Shown here piece after piece: positions 1-8,047 of a DNA stretch of 64,000 nt. The notes beneath the pieces were generated by a model. It did no database searches, had not been told where the DNA came from, and saw nothing but the letters and a program-made list of their open reading frames with translations. Numbering within the stretch: position 1 is the stretch's first letter; each line of letters begins with the position of its first letter. Made by a program: the position numbers and the translations under genes. This DNA is from Luidia sarsii. Taxonomy: Eukaryota; Echinodermata; Asteroidea; Paxillosida; Luidiidae. The stretch is from NCBI GenBank assembly GCA_949987565.1, contig OX465118.1, forward strand, positions 3,996,538 through 4,060,537, given 5' to 3'.

Positions 1-845
1 CTGTGTAATGATACCATGGGTGGGATAAATGATGGGGAAATACAGCTCTTGTTTTGTTAGATCTATCGGATTCATTCTGTCCAACGTTCTGTCCTCGCTT
101 AGTGTCGAAGGAACAGGTTTTTTTCACTTAATTTGAGCAGACTTGGCAAGGTCATCAGTTGGTATGATATCATTTTTGATTGCTATGCTGATATTCAGGT
201 ATATTTAAAGGTATAATTTAAAGAATCTTGACAAATGCATTGAAGACATTAGAAATTGGATGGTGGCAGACTCTGTATCACTTAATGACCACAAATCGGT
301 GTTGTAGGTCTCAAGACAGGTCTGCTACGGGGTAGTCTCGGTCTCATTACTGTGTGGTCTCGGTCTCGGTCTCGGTTGTGAATTAATCAATAAGTATTAG
401 CCAATGCAGCCTTATTCAATAAACTTCCCAGTTTGTCAGTGTCACTGTGATGTATTACACATGGAAGTTTATGTTTGAGTTGATGGTTTTTTTTTTCCTT
501 TTAAATGTTGTTTATAAAAGATCACTCGTACAGAACAATAATTTTCCTTGCCTCGTTTATTGTGTCATTCTTTCATTTCAATCTCGATCTCGGTCTTGGA
601 CATTTATGTCTCGGTCTGTCTCAACCTTCCTTCTGATCTTTGTCTCGAACTGTTGGGTCTCGACTACAAGGTCAGATAGATACTGCATAATTAGGATCAA
701 TATGTTCTGTATCGATCTGTCTGTTATATCAGCCATACATGCTCGAATGTATTGTAACATAGACAAAAATGTCACAATGCAAATCGCAGCCAAGGAAAAG
801 GACAGCCACTACATCATATAACAGAATTGATGGCTGCATGAAATT
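1..845. other. No recognisable gene; simple GGTCTC-type repeats
   Basis: I see no supported gene here. The only pattern is a degenerate hexamer repeat (GGTCTC/TCTCGG) at about 332-375, with scattered related copies at about 580-660. The 124-codon open frame at 447-821 has no recognisable domain and overlaps this simple sequence, so I do not call it a gene. Confidence 0.5.
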
Positions 846-1303
846 TGTCCTGAACATCTCATTGCCTTGGGTGGACAAGTGGACCCCATCCCGCCATAAA
901 GGGCAGAGTTTTTTCCAACAGAACTGGGTGCCCACCCAGTCTACCACATCTAGCTCATCTGTTTTACAGAATGACGACGTCTTTCCATTGCTTCTTGGTA
1001 TTTGCCCAAAATAAAACACATAAGGCACTATCTCAGACCACACCAGAATTGAATCTGGGAATTCGAACTTACTCAGCTGCAAGAATAGATATCATCTTTT
1101 TCATGGAGAAGAATGTTTTCCAAATCATTGGACCCCAACAATGATGATGTAGGAAAAAGGAATGGGGGGCCTTGCACGCTATGCAGTAGATCTAGGAGGT
1201 CACACAAGTGTGCTCCACCTCTCCCACGCCACAGCACTGTAACACCAGAGTTAAAAAAAAAACAGTTGCCCAGCGAACGAGCGAGTCTCCCAGAATCCAT
1301 ACG
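846..1303 (-). pseudogene. Decayed SGNH (GDSL-like) hydrolase domain
   Basis: The minus strand carries the four landmarks of an SGNH-hydrolase domain in the right order but in different frames. Block I, with a GDS core (WILGDSLVRW), lies at about 1299-1268. A glycine-rich turn (GRGGAHL) follows, then a GSNDL block near 1115, the segment ILVWSEIVP near 1050, and block V (DGVHLS, with the catalytic Asp-x-x-His) at 890-873. At least two frameshifts separate them, so no protein can be made. Domains of this type occur as passengers in Ngaro-type and CR1-type retrotransposons, and a second copy lies inside the Ngaro-like element at 6,900-7,601. I see no reverse transcriptase beside this one, so it may be the remnant of another retroelement. 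The family call rests on motif order; the element of origin is inference. Confidence 0.6.
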
Positions 1304-1784
1304 CAACCTGTATGTATACCATACAGTACAGTGGGGATATAATATATCCCCACTGCACTGGCATGGACCTGTCCTTACACCATGCAAAGTGAGTAAATAT
1401 AATTATGGCATTATGCTGTAGTTACTGCCCCAATTCGAAATGGTCTGCTGATCAGGCAAACCTGTGGATGACATATTTTATTAGTTTTTCCGCCGCTTCA
1501 GCGAAGCGGAAAATATATTGTTGGCTTTTCCGTATCAATGGAATAGGCATATTTTTTGTTCTTCTTCGGCCTAAAAATCAAATAGACAAAGCATGGGTGC
1601 ATTCTAATCAGGTTTGTAGCAATATGAAAAGACCGTGGTCAAAATATTGTCCCTCAGGTCTATTTAGTACCGCCCTTAATTACGCTGATATTACGTCATC
1701 ATGTGTCACGTGACAGCGCTTTAAGGGGCAAATTTTAACTCCATTATCAGCAGAAATTCATTTTTTTATTTCAATTTTGCACAA
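1304..1784. other. Non-coding stretch with a short perfect hairpin
   Basis: No gene is supported. A perfect 7-bp GC-rich hairpin, CCGCTTC-AGC-GAAGCGG, lies at 1493-1509, flanked by T and A runs (TTTTCCG before, GGAAAA after). This is the layout of a small terminator-like or MITE-internal hairpin. The stretch runs into the first recognisable satellite monomer near 1,785. Confidence 0.4.
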
Positions 1785-2488
1785 AAATTCTCGAAAAAGA
1801 CCACCCTTAGTTAGATCTGTTCAGGAGTCCGAAAGGGGTGTAAACAATCATTGAAAAGGAAATCGGAGGGATTTCTTTTTTGAAAAAGAAATTGTCCCGC
1901 TTTAACGAATCGTTAGTTCAAATCAGTTTAGTAGTCTTAAAGTAATATAGAAACTCATTTAAAAGGAAATCGGAGGAAAGTCTTCTTGAAAAAAAATCTC
2001 GAAATAGAGCATCGTTGGTTAAAAACTGTTCAGGAGTCCGAAAGGAGTATAGAAAATCATTGAAAAGGAAATCGGATGAATTTTTTGTTGAAAAAAATTG
2101 TCTCGAAATAGAGAATCGTTGGGTAAAAACTGTACACGAGTCCGAAAGGAGTATAGAAAATCATTTAAAAGGAATATGGAGGGACTTTTGTTGTTGAAAA
2201 AAATGTCTCGAAATAGAGAATCGTTGGTTAAAAACTGTTCAGGAGTCCACAAGGAGTATAGAAAATCATTTAAAAGAAAATCGGAGGGAATTATTCTTGA
2301 AGAAAAAATGATGCCGCAAATGGGAAATCGGTTGTCCAAATCAAGTCAAGAGACCGAAAGGAGTACAAAAAAATGATTTAAAAGGAATTCGGAGGGATTT
2401 TTTTGTCGAACAAAAAAAATTGTCTCGAAAGAGAGAATCGTTGGTTTAAAACTGTTCTGAAGTCCGAAAGGAGTGTAAAAAATCATTT
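1785..2488. repeat. Satellite block, left of the Ngaro insertion (~107-bp monomers)
   Basis: About six and a half diverged monomers of the window's main satellite. Each carries the conserved core CTGTTCAGGAGTCCGAAAGG and the segment AAAAGGAAATCGGAGGG. One monomer, near 1,886-1,985 (TCCCGCTTTAACGAATCG and TAGTAGTCTTAAAGTAA), is a rare variant that reappears only near 10,013 and 10,225, beyond the inserted retrotransposon. The array is cut at 2,488 inside the most conserved part of a monomer and resumes at 8,048. Confidence 0.93.
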
Positions 2489-2818
2489 ATGTGATTAACG
2501 GTCTCGCAAAAAAGACAGATCTTGAGGCCAATTGTTTGTTTTCGGTTAAGGAGGCCACGTTTTTAATAAATAAAATAATTAAAATAAATAATCTGAAATT
2601 TAAACAAATTTCTTTTCAATTCAGTTGGTTAGCCAAAATTGTCAAGAGACTTCTGACCGACTGAATGCCTAAGGTTTCAATGTTAATTTCCACTGATTAC
2701 GGTTGCTTTAAATCAAATATTTATTCCATTCAAAAATAATTAAAACTTTTGTGACAGTTTATTCTTTAGATTAACAGATATGATAATGCTGTACTTTTTG
2801 AGGGGGCAAAACCGCCAT
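2489..2818 (-). repeat. B2 split direct repeat (outer end of Ngaro element)
   Basis: A 330-bp copy of the B repeat. It begins ATGTGATTAACGGTCTCGC directly after the satellite ATTT and ends at GGGGCAAAACCGCCAT. It matches 3361-3701 apart from an 11-bp indel near its start and a few substitutions. On the minus strand it is the element's 3' terminus. Confidence 0.9.
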
Positions 2819-3077
2819 ACTCAAAACAAACCCAACCTAAAAGCAATTAAATATGTCACATACAAATAAAGCATAACAATTATGTACGCAAAGCATGGGT
2901 TGCTGATCACGGGATGGGCGAAAACCCCTCAAAAACCCTATAACTTAAGGGAAAAAATACACGGGGAAATTCCCAATCCGGCTCCAAGTTCTTTGGCAAC
3001 CAAGTATACAACTCCGTAGATCAGAACCCAATATCCCAAGAGCTAGGCAGCAGACCGGCAGGTGGGGAGGGAGGAGG

Positions 3078-3360
3078 TGAAGCAAAACTGCTTAGGGTGT
3101 TGGTGTGCTCCGAGTGTAGTCAAAAGGCGAGTGAACACATGGGCGTGTTCATCCTTAAATATCTGCGGGTCTGCCGCCCCATAGGCAGTGGACAACTGAA
3201 CCCTAACAAAAGGCCTGGGCGAGTTTCATAAAGCCAGTTTTGTAACCACTAGCGCTTTTCCGCGACTAGGAATGTGCGCTATTGCCTTTGTTAAAATCAG
3301 GCGGGTTCGTTTAGCCAGAAACGACTCGTGTCACATAAAATCGAGATTAATATTTTATTT
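3078..3360 (-). repeat. A2 split direct repeat
   Basis: A 283-bp copy of the A repeat, matching 7768-8047 (A1). It has an extra 11 bp (GCGAGTGAACA region) that A1 lacks, and lacks 8 bp (an ATTAATCG-type duplication) that A1 has. It ends in TTTTATTT and runs without a gap into B1, so the internal B1/A2 junction has the sequence expected at the joint of a circular intermediate. The 259 bp between A2 and B2 (2819-3077) hold no ORF that I recognise. Confidence 0.9.
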
Positions 3361-3701
3361 ATGTGATTAACGGTCTCGCAAAAAAGAATACCAAAAGACA
3401 GATCTTGAGGCCAATTGTTTGTTTTGGGTTAAGGAGTCCACGTTTTTAATAAATGAAATAATTAAAATAAATAATCTGAAATTTAAACAAATTTCTTTTC
3501 AATTCAGTTGGTTAGCCAAAATTGTCAAGAGACTTCTGACCGACTGAATGCCTAAGGTTTCAATGTTAATTTCCACTGATTACGGTTGCTTTAAACCAAA
3601 AATTTATTCCATTCAAAAATAATTAAAACTTTTGTGACAGTTTATTCTTTAGAATAACAGATATGATAATGCTGTACTTTTTGAGGGGGCAAAACCGCCA
3701 T
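3361..3701 (-). repeat. B1 split direct repeat
   Basis: A 341-bp internal copy of the B repeat, abutting A2. The last shared bases are CCGCCAT; after them B1 continues into the element's internal domain and B2 into the A2-B2 spacer, which marks the repeat boundary cleanly. Confidence 0.9.
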
Positions 3702-3839
3702 TAGTCGACCGATGATAAAAGACCTCTGCAATGCATCGGTTGGCTCCCCCCAAAAAACAGCAATAAAAAACAAGATGTTGGAGCATACTCTGCACCTTAT
3801 GGTTTATGACTCATCTGAGCTACGTTAGAGCCGAATGTA

Positions 3840-4290
3840 CGCCATCTTCCCAACTCTCAAATTTGAGCGTCTGAGCATCCTTGATTGAAAGCGTTACTCG
3901 CTGCCCCTATTCTAAAACTATGACCTTTATACAATTGGGGATCTAGACCAATAAACCTGACTGTTGATTGCAGCATTTTGGAAAAACTGTTCCCTCTGAA
4001 TGGGTCTGCCACTTGGCCAGCAAAATAGGAAATCCGAATAAAACGATCTCCTGAGGGTTAGAAATTGCGTCAGTGCTTCCATTGGGCAGTAAAAATCGTT
4101 TGTTTTTGCAATCTTAATGCACTTCTGTCTACCATCGGAGTGTTTATAAGACTGAAACTTAATTGTCATGTTTTGCCCTTCAGGGCTGAAATGGACATCA
4201 CCCTTTTTCAACACATTACTAGTGTTTCCATTTGAAACTGAAATCTCTCCGGTGCGTAGAAAAGCCGCCTACTAGCTAATACGTACAAGA
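3840..4290 (-). pseudogene. Tyrosine recombinase (YR) of the Ngaro-like element, frameshifted
   Basis: This is the catalytic half of a tyrosine recombinase, the enzyme that joins the circular DNA intermediate of DIRS-like elements to its target. Box I, with the first catalytic Arg (LRTGEI), is near 4,245. It continues in frame through LKKGDVHFSPEGQNMTIKF to about 3,927. A frameshift there precedes box II (GHSFRIGAAS, with the His-x-x-Arg pair) near 3,885, and after an in-frame stop the LGRW motif lies near 3,850. I do not see the tyrosine nucleophile in a conserved context. The domain starts directly behind the RNase H fragment, so the usual N-terminal SAM-like region of the recombinase seems to have been lost in an internal deletion. 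The family call is secure; activity is excluded. Confidence 0.82.
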
Positions 4291-4757
4291 GCCATAACCA
4301 TTACATCTTTAGTCGTATTTGCATTAATTATATGCACCAATGCCTCATTGTCAGTATGAATCAGAATTCTCCTATTGGACAAGTGCTGTCCCCAAACACA
4401 CACAGATGCTACAATGGGATAACATTCCTTCAAAATGATATTTTCCTTTTGCCAAGAACCAGAGCTTATCAGAAACTGCTCCGTGACCTAAGGTTCCCGA
4501 TGCATCTATAAACTTAAACTTAAACTGTGGTCAGTAAGCCATTGGTCGGAAAGAAAGAACCGTTTCCCATTAAACTGCCGCAGGAACAACAGCCAGGCTT
4601 TTAGATCCAGTTTTGCTTGTGACGTTATTCTTATTCTATGCCAAGCACATCTTACACCTATAGTTAGATTTACTAATCTTCTCAAAAAAGCCCGTCCCGG
4701 CACAACTACCTTGCAGGTGAAATTCAGAAACCCGATGACCGACTGTATCTCTTGCAA
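4265..4757 (-). pseudogene. RT thumb and RNase H of the Ngaro-like element, broken
   Basis: This continues the RT after a frameshift near 4,745. The RT connection (QSVIGFLNFTCKVVVPGRAFLRRL) is followed by a second break near 4,506. The RNase H domain then appears, with an FIDASGTLGHGA segment around the first catalytic Asp (near 4,480) and a HTDNEAL segment around the catalytic Asp of the TDN motif (near 4,350). RNase H removes the RNA template during cDNA synthesis. It ends at a stop near 4,272, immediately before the YR box I region. Confidence 0.78.
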
Positions 4758-5460
4758 AGTGTGTTTGGGTTTATCCAGGGCTTGCTTAACAAGGTTAATA
4801 GCTTTTCCAATTTATCTGCCGGTAACCGTGCGGTCATAGCTATTGTATCCAATTCAATTCCCGCAAACGTTAGAGTGGTTGCGGGCCCTTCTGTTTTCTC
4901 TGGCGCGAGAGGAATTCTGAGCGAGTTACACAAGGATTGAAAACTATGCAAATCTTTGGAACCTTGTTGCATGGATTTAGACATTATCAAGAAATCGTCC
5001 AGAATGTGAGCTACACCTTCTAGTTTTAATTCATTCCTAGCAATCCACTCAACCGCTGTGCTAAACGCTTCAAATATGGCACAACTCGACCGGCAACCCA
5101 TCGGTAGAGTTTTATCGTAGAAAAAATTGTTATCCCAGGATAAACCTAGCAGATTGTGATCGTTTGGATGAATTGGGATTATTTTGAAAGCTGACTTGAT
5201 ATCTAGTTTGGATAGCACACATCCTGACCCTATTTTCTTCATTAGCCTTACAGTGTCATCTGTTGACGCGTACTTTACTGTAGCGCAACAATCTGGTATA
5301 CCATCATTCACAGAGTCTTGCTGTGGATAGGATAAGTGATGTATAATTCGAAATTTACCAGGTTGCTTTTTGGGAACTAAACCAATTGGGCTAGCCCGAA
5401 AATTAGTCAGAGGCATTTGTTTAAAAGGCCCCGCAAGTCTACCTTGCGTAACTTCTAAGT
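4724..5460 (-). pseudogene. Reverse transcriptase domain of the Ngaro-like element (5'-truncated)
   Basis: This is the reverse transcriptase of a DIRS/Ngaro element. Visible motifs in order are GPFKQMPLTNFRASPIGLVPKK, FRIIHHLSYP, SKLDIKSAFKIIPIHP (first catalytic Asp), LPMGCRSSCAIFE and the active-site box HILDDFLI, then the primer-grip-like LTFAGIELDT. The ILDD box replaces the YxDD of LTR-element RTs, as expected for this lineage. In-frame similarity extends upstream to about 5,460 (EVTQGRLAGPF) and then stops abruptly at an AT-rich microsatellite, so the N-terminal part of the RT is missing. The downstream end is frameshifted near 4,745. Confidence 0.88.
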
Positions 5461-5520
5461 TTATTTTTTATTTGTTTATTTGTTTATTTGTTTATTTTTA
5501 TTTTTTTATTTTGTTTAGTG
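5457..5520. repeat. TTTATTTG-type microsatellite between gag and RT
   Basis: About 60 bp of TTTATTTG/TTTATTTT repeats separate the end of the gag-like ORF from the first recognisable RT residues. No coding sequence for the normal gag-RT linker remains. It looks as if a deletion was sealed, or filled, by simple repeat. Confidence 0.8.
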
Positions 5521-5868
5521 ACCGCTGCTGGATTTTTCAGAGCAGCAACAGCTATCGTCCTTTGGTTGTACCTCCTTAGAAGCCTTTAGCATAGCTGCTG
5601 GAAATGCCCGAGCTAACTCCGTTTGCACGGCCTGACCGACTTTCTCCGTTATAGCGCTTATCACAGCCGCTGTGACCGACTCTTGTATTCTTTCAGTGTC
5701 TATGGTGAAGACCGTGTCGGTTGGGATCTCCTGAGATCTCTCTGGGGGAGACGCTTCCTCTGGCTGTACCGGTCGCGGAGCCGTATACTGTAAGACCGCA
5801 CGGTCTGGTTCCCTGCTACTCTTGAGTATCCGGGAGCGCGTGGTGCGCTTCTTGGGTTCCGAGTCCAT
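5515..5868 (-). CDS. Gag-like ORF of the Ngaro-like element (possibly truncated)
   Basis: An ORF of about 117 codons from an internal Met (MDSEPKKRTTRSRIL); an upstream in-frame Met would extend it to 5,925. The N-terminus is basic. A Pro/Glu-rich stretch follows (RPVQPEEASPPERSQEIPTD), then a predicted helical segment with many Ala and Val, and a cysteine cluster (DDSCCCSEKSS). This is the position and character of the structural gag-like protein that packages DIRS-like element RNA. It ends exactly where the TTTATTTG microsatellite begins, so it is probably shortened. The assignment rests on position and composition, not on a recognised domain. Confidence 0.5.
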   Translation of the reverse strand: MDSEPKKRTTRSRILKSSREPDRAVLQYTAPRPVQPEEASPPERSQEIPTDTVFTIDTERIQESVTAAVISAITEKVGQAVQTELARAFPAAMLKASKEVQPKDDSCCCSEKSSSGH

Positions 5869-6899
5869 CCTGGAAAAAATAATAGCAACCTTCCTGGCAG
5901 TGAAATGTTCTTTACGTTTCAACACATATTAATGTAAATCTTAACTTGCATGGTTAAGAGAGTTACATGGTCTCCTTTGCCGGTGACCAGGTATGGCCAT
6001 CGACGGAAAGAACGAGAGGAGGTTTAATGATACATTTTCGTAAATTGCCTCCATCTCGCCAACGTCAGGTACAAACCTAAAATGCGAGTATGTTTAAAGA
6101 GAGGAAGTCGAGAGCACGTCTTTAGGCCGGACAAGGGTCCCCATGGCTCACCATTACCGCCGTTAAAAAACAGTGGAATGGGACAATCACCAGGGTGTTG
6201 GCAACAGAAATAGACCACCAATAACCCTTTTAATTAAGGGAACATTTTTTTGGTTTTTTTTGTTGTTGAGAAAACAGTCGCATAACTGTAACCCATAAAT
6301 ACTGGTGGCAAAGAAAAACAGGGCCAAACTGGCAAAAACACAAACGTCTGAGAAATAAATCAAGCTTTCAAGCTTGTCTGCTTAAAGCAGAAATTCCCGG
6401 AAAAGCACGCCTCACCCGACAGCACCCCATCAGGCAGTCAACCGCGCAATGGGCGACTTTACCATAGCTCTCCATTACAGCCCTAACCGCTGAATGGGCC
6501 AGGAAATGCAAGCCTCCCCCATTGCGAGGCTAACCAATCAACGGGCTTATCGTTTTATTACACGAGGCGAGTTTACGCTATAGCTCTCCATCACGGCCGC
6601 TAACAGCTGAATGGGCCATCGTCGGGAATAAAATATAACACCACTCAGACAAAACAAACTCAAATAAGAGTAAAGAGGCCAAACAACACCCTTACATCAA
6701 CCTGGAACCGAGTATAAAACCCAAGGGCTCCCCTGTACAGCATTGGTTACATGTGCATATCCATAACCATATTTTTTTACAATTTTTTTAATTTATTTTT
6801 TTATATATAATAAGCCTGTAACACTTGCTGTACCAGTAAAAGGTTGACGAACGATAACCACACAGCCCGCAGTTTATCAAACTGACGGGCCATGATTCA
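5869..6899 (-). other. Non-coding spacer of the Ngaro-like element, with an internal duplication
   Basis: There is no supported coding sequence. Two related copies of a ~55-bp block (TATAGCTCTCCAT and GCTGAATGGGCCA are common to both) lie at about 6,450-6,503 and 6,566-6,618, a spacing of about 117 bp. An AT-rich patch is at 6,770-6,815. Confidence 0.5.
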
Positions 6900-7601
6900 G
6901 GCCAAACAACACAGCCCCTCGAAGGGACTTGTAAAACTTAAATTTCCCCCTAGGAGACAGGTGGACCCCGTCCGTGCCCAGGCCGGGTCTGAACTCTTCG
7001 ACCTTCGGTTCTATCATCCCTCTGTGCTTCCAAAAATTTGACCCCCAAATCGATGGTCACAGTTGTCTTTCATCCAAATGTTGGCCTTGTCTACTCGTGC
7101 ATTGTACTCCTTCAGAGCCGAAGGACCAAATTTGCCATTCGTTCTGCGTAAAATCTGGCACACAAAAATCCACATAGCTCCAGACATTTGCCTGATCTTT
7201 GCGGCAGCATCGACCAGCTTAGCGACAACTGGAATGGGGTCAGTTGCTGTGCATAAATCATTTGTGCCACATTGCAAAATAATAATTTGTGGCCTTTGTG
7301 CGACAATAGTTGCCGCATTTGCAAGGATGTGTTCTACACACCAACCACCCTTACAGACGTAGTTAATATCGATATCTTTGATTCCCAAATTCTGCCGAAA
7401 TACGACATTGGATTGGCGTTCCATATCCTTGCGAAAACGCCGTATAAATGAGTGACCTACCAGAGAAACCTGAATATGCAAAACTTCACGCGCCCTGCCG
7501 AATTCAACGGCAAATGATATAGAAAGTACGATACTCACCCGGCGAATTGTGCAGCCGAAGCAAGAAGCTGGAACCGGAGCCGTGTCGGGGCAATGAAGCA
7601 A
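6900..7601 (-). pseudogene. SGNH-hydrolase ORF carried by the Ngaro-like element (one frameshift)
   Basis: A passenger esterase-like domain of the SGNH superfamily. Block I is GHSF (in VSLVGHSFIRRFRKD, about 7,466-7,425), where His replaces Asp of the usual GDS and the nucleophilic Ser is kept. The GxND block is LQCGTNDL, near 7,265. Block V, with the Asp-x-x-His pair (DGVHLSPRGKF), lies near 6,965 but in another frame: the main frame stops at 7,014, shortly after a T-run at about 7,030, where a one-base loss would explain the shift. The domain is otherwise complete. Its first 40 codons run through the 87-bp tandem repeat, so the true start is uncertain and probably internal. SGNH domains are known in Ngaro-type elements; here it lies upstream of gag. 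Its substrate is unknown. Confidence 0.8.
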
Positions 7602-7804
7602 AACTGCTTAGGAAGTCTGTGTGCTACAGTGAATTGTGCAGCCGAAGCAAGAAGCTGGAACCGGAGCCGTGTCGGGGCAATGAAGCAAAACTGCTTAGGA
7701 AGTCTGTGTGCTACAGTGAATTGTGCAGCCGAAGCAAGAAGCTGGGATTGTTGCCGTGTCGTGGCAATGAAGCACAACTGCTTAGGGTGTTGGTGTGCTC
7801 CGAG
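7544..7804. repeat. Three tandem 87-bp repeats overlapping A1
   Basis: Units start at 7544, 7631 and 7718 (each GAATTGTGCAGCCGAAGCAA). The first two are practically identical. The third diverges and merges into the A1 repeat at 7768, so A1 begins inside a repeat unit. A2 also begins at the same point within its single remnant (TGAAGCAAAACTGCTTAGG). Confidence 0.92.
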
Positions 7805-8047
7805 TGTAGTCAAACACATGGGCGTGTTCATCCTTAAATATCTGCGGGTCTGCCGCCCCATAGGCAGTGGACAACTGAACCCTAACAAAAGGCCTGGGTG
7901 AGTTTCATAAAGCCAGTTTTGTAACCACTAGCGCTTTTCCGCGACGAGGAATGTGCGCTATTGCCTTTGTTAAAATCAGGCGGGTTCGTTTAGCCAGAAA
8001 CGACTCGTGTCACATAAAATCGATTAATCGAGATTAATCTTTTATTT
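7768..8047 (-). repeat. A1 split direct repeat (outer end of Ngaro element)
   Basis: A 280-bp copy of the A repeat, ending in TTTTATTT where the satellite resumes with AAAAGGAAATCGG. On the minus strand this is the element's 5' terminus. It pairs with A2 (3078-3360). Confidence 0.9.

Larger units (their letters stand above)
2489..8047 (-). mobile_element. Ngaro/PAT-type tyrosine-recombinase retrotransposon with complete split direct repeats (decayed)
   Basis: A 5.56-kb element inserted in the satellite. Read on the minus strand it is A1 (8047-7768), SGNH-like ORF, gag-like ORF, RT, RNase H, YR, B1 (3701-3361), A2 (3360-3078), a 259-bp spacer, and B2 (2818-2489). B1 directly abuts A2. This A1-ORFs-B1A2-B2 layout defines the split-direct-repeat DIRS-like elements (PAT, Ngaro), which replicate through a circle and integrate with a tyrosine recombinase instead of a DDE integrase. 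The four bases ATTT occur at all three junctions (2485-2488, 3357-3360, 8044-8047), and there is no ordinary target-site duplication. A and B copies are near-identical apart from indels of 8-11 bp, but all the enzymes carry frameshifts or deletions, so this copy cannot act alone. The RT box is ILDD, as is usual in DIRS-like RTs. I see no Dam-like methyltransferase, which favours Ngaro over DIRS1. Confidence 0.88.

Noticed and set aside
447..821. 124-codon frame with a hydrophobic N-terminus (FMFELMVFFFLLNVV)
   Set aside because: The T-rich simple sequence creates the hydrophobic run, and the rest has no domain; I considered a signal anchor but cannot support it.
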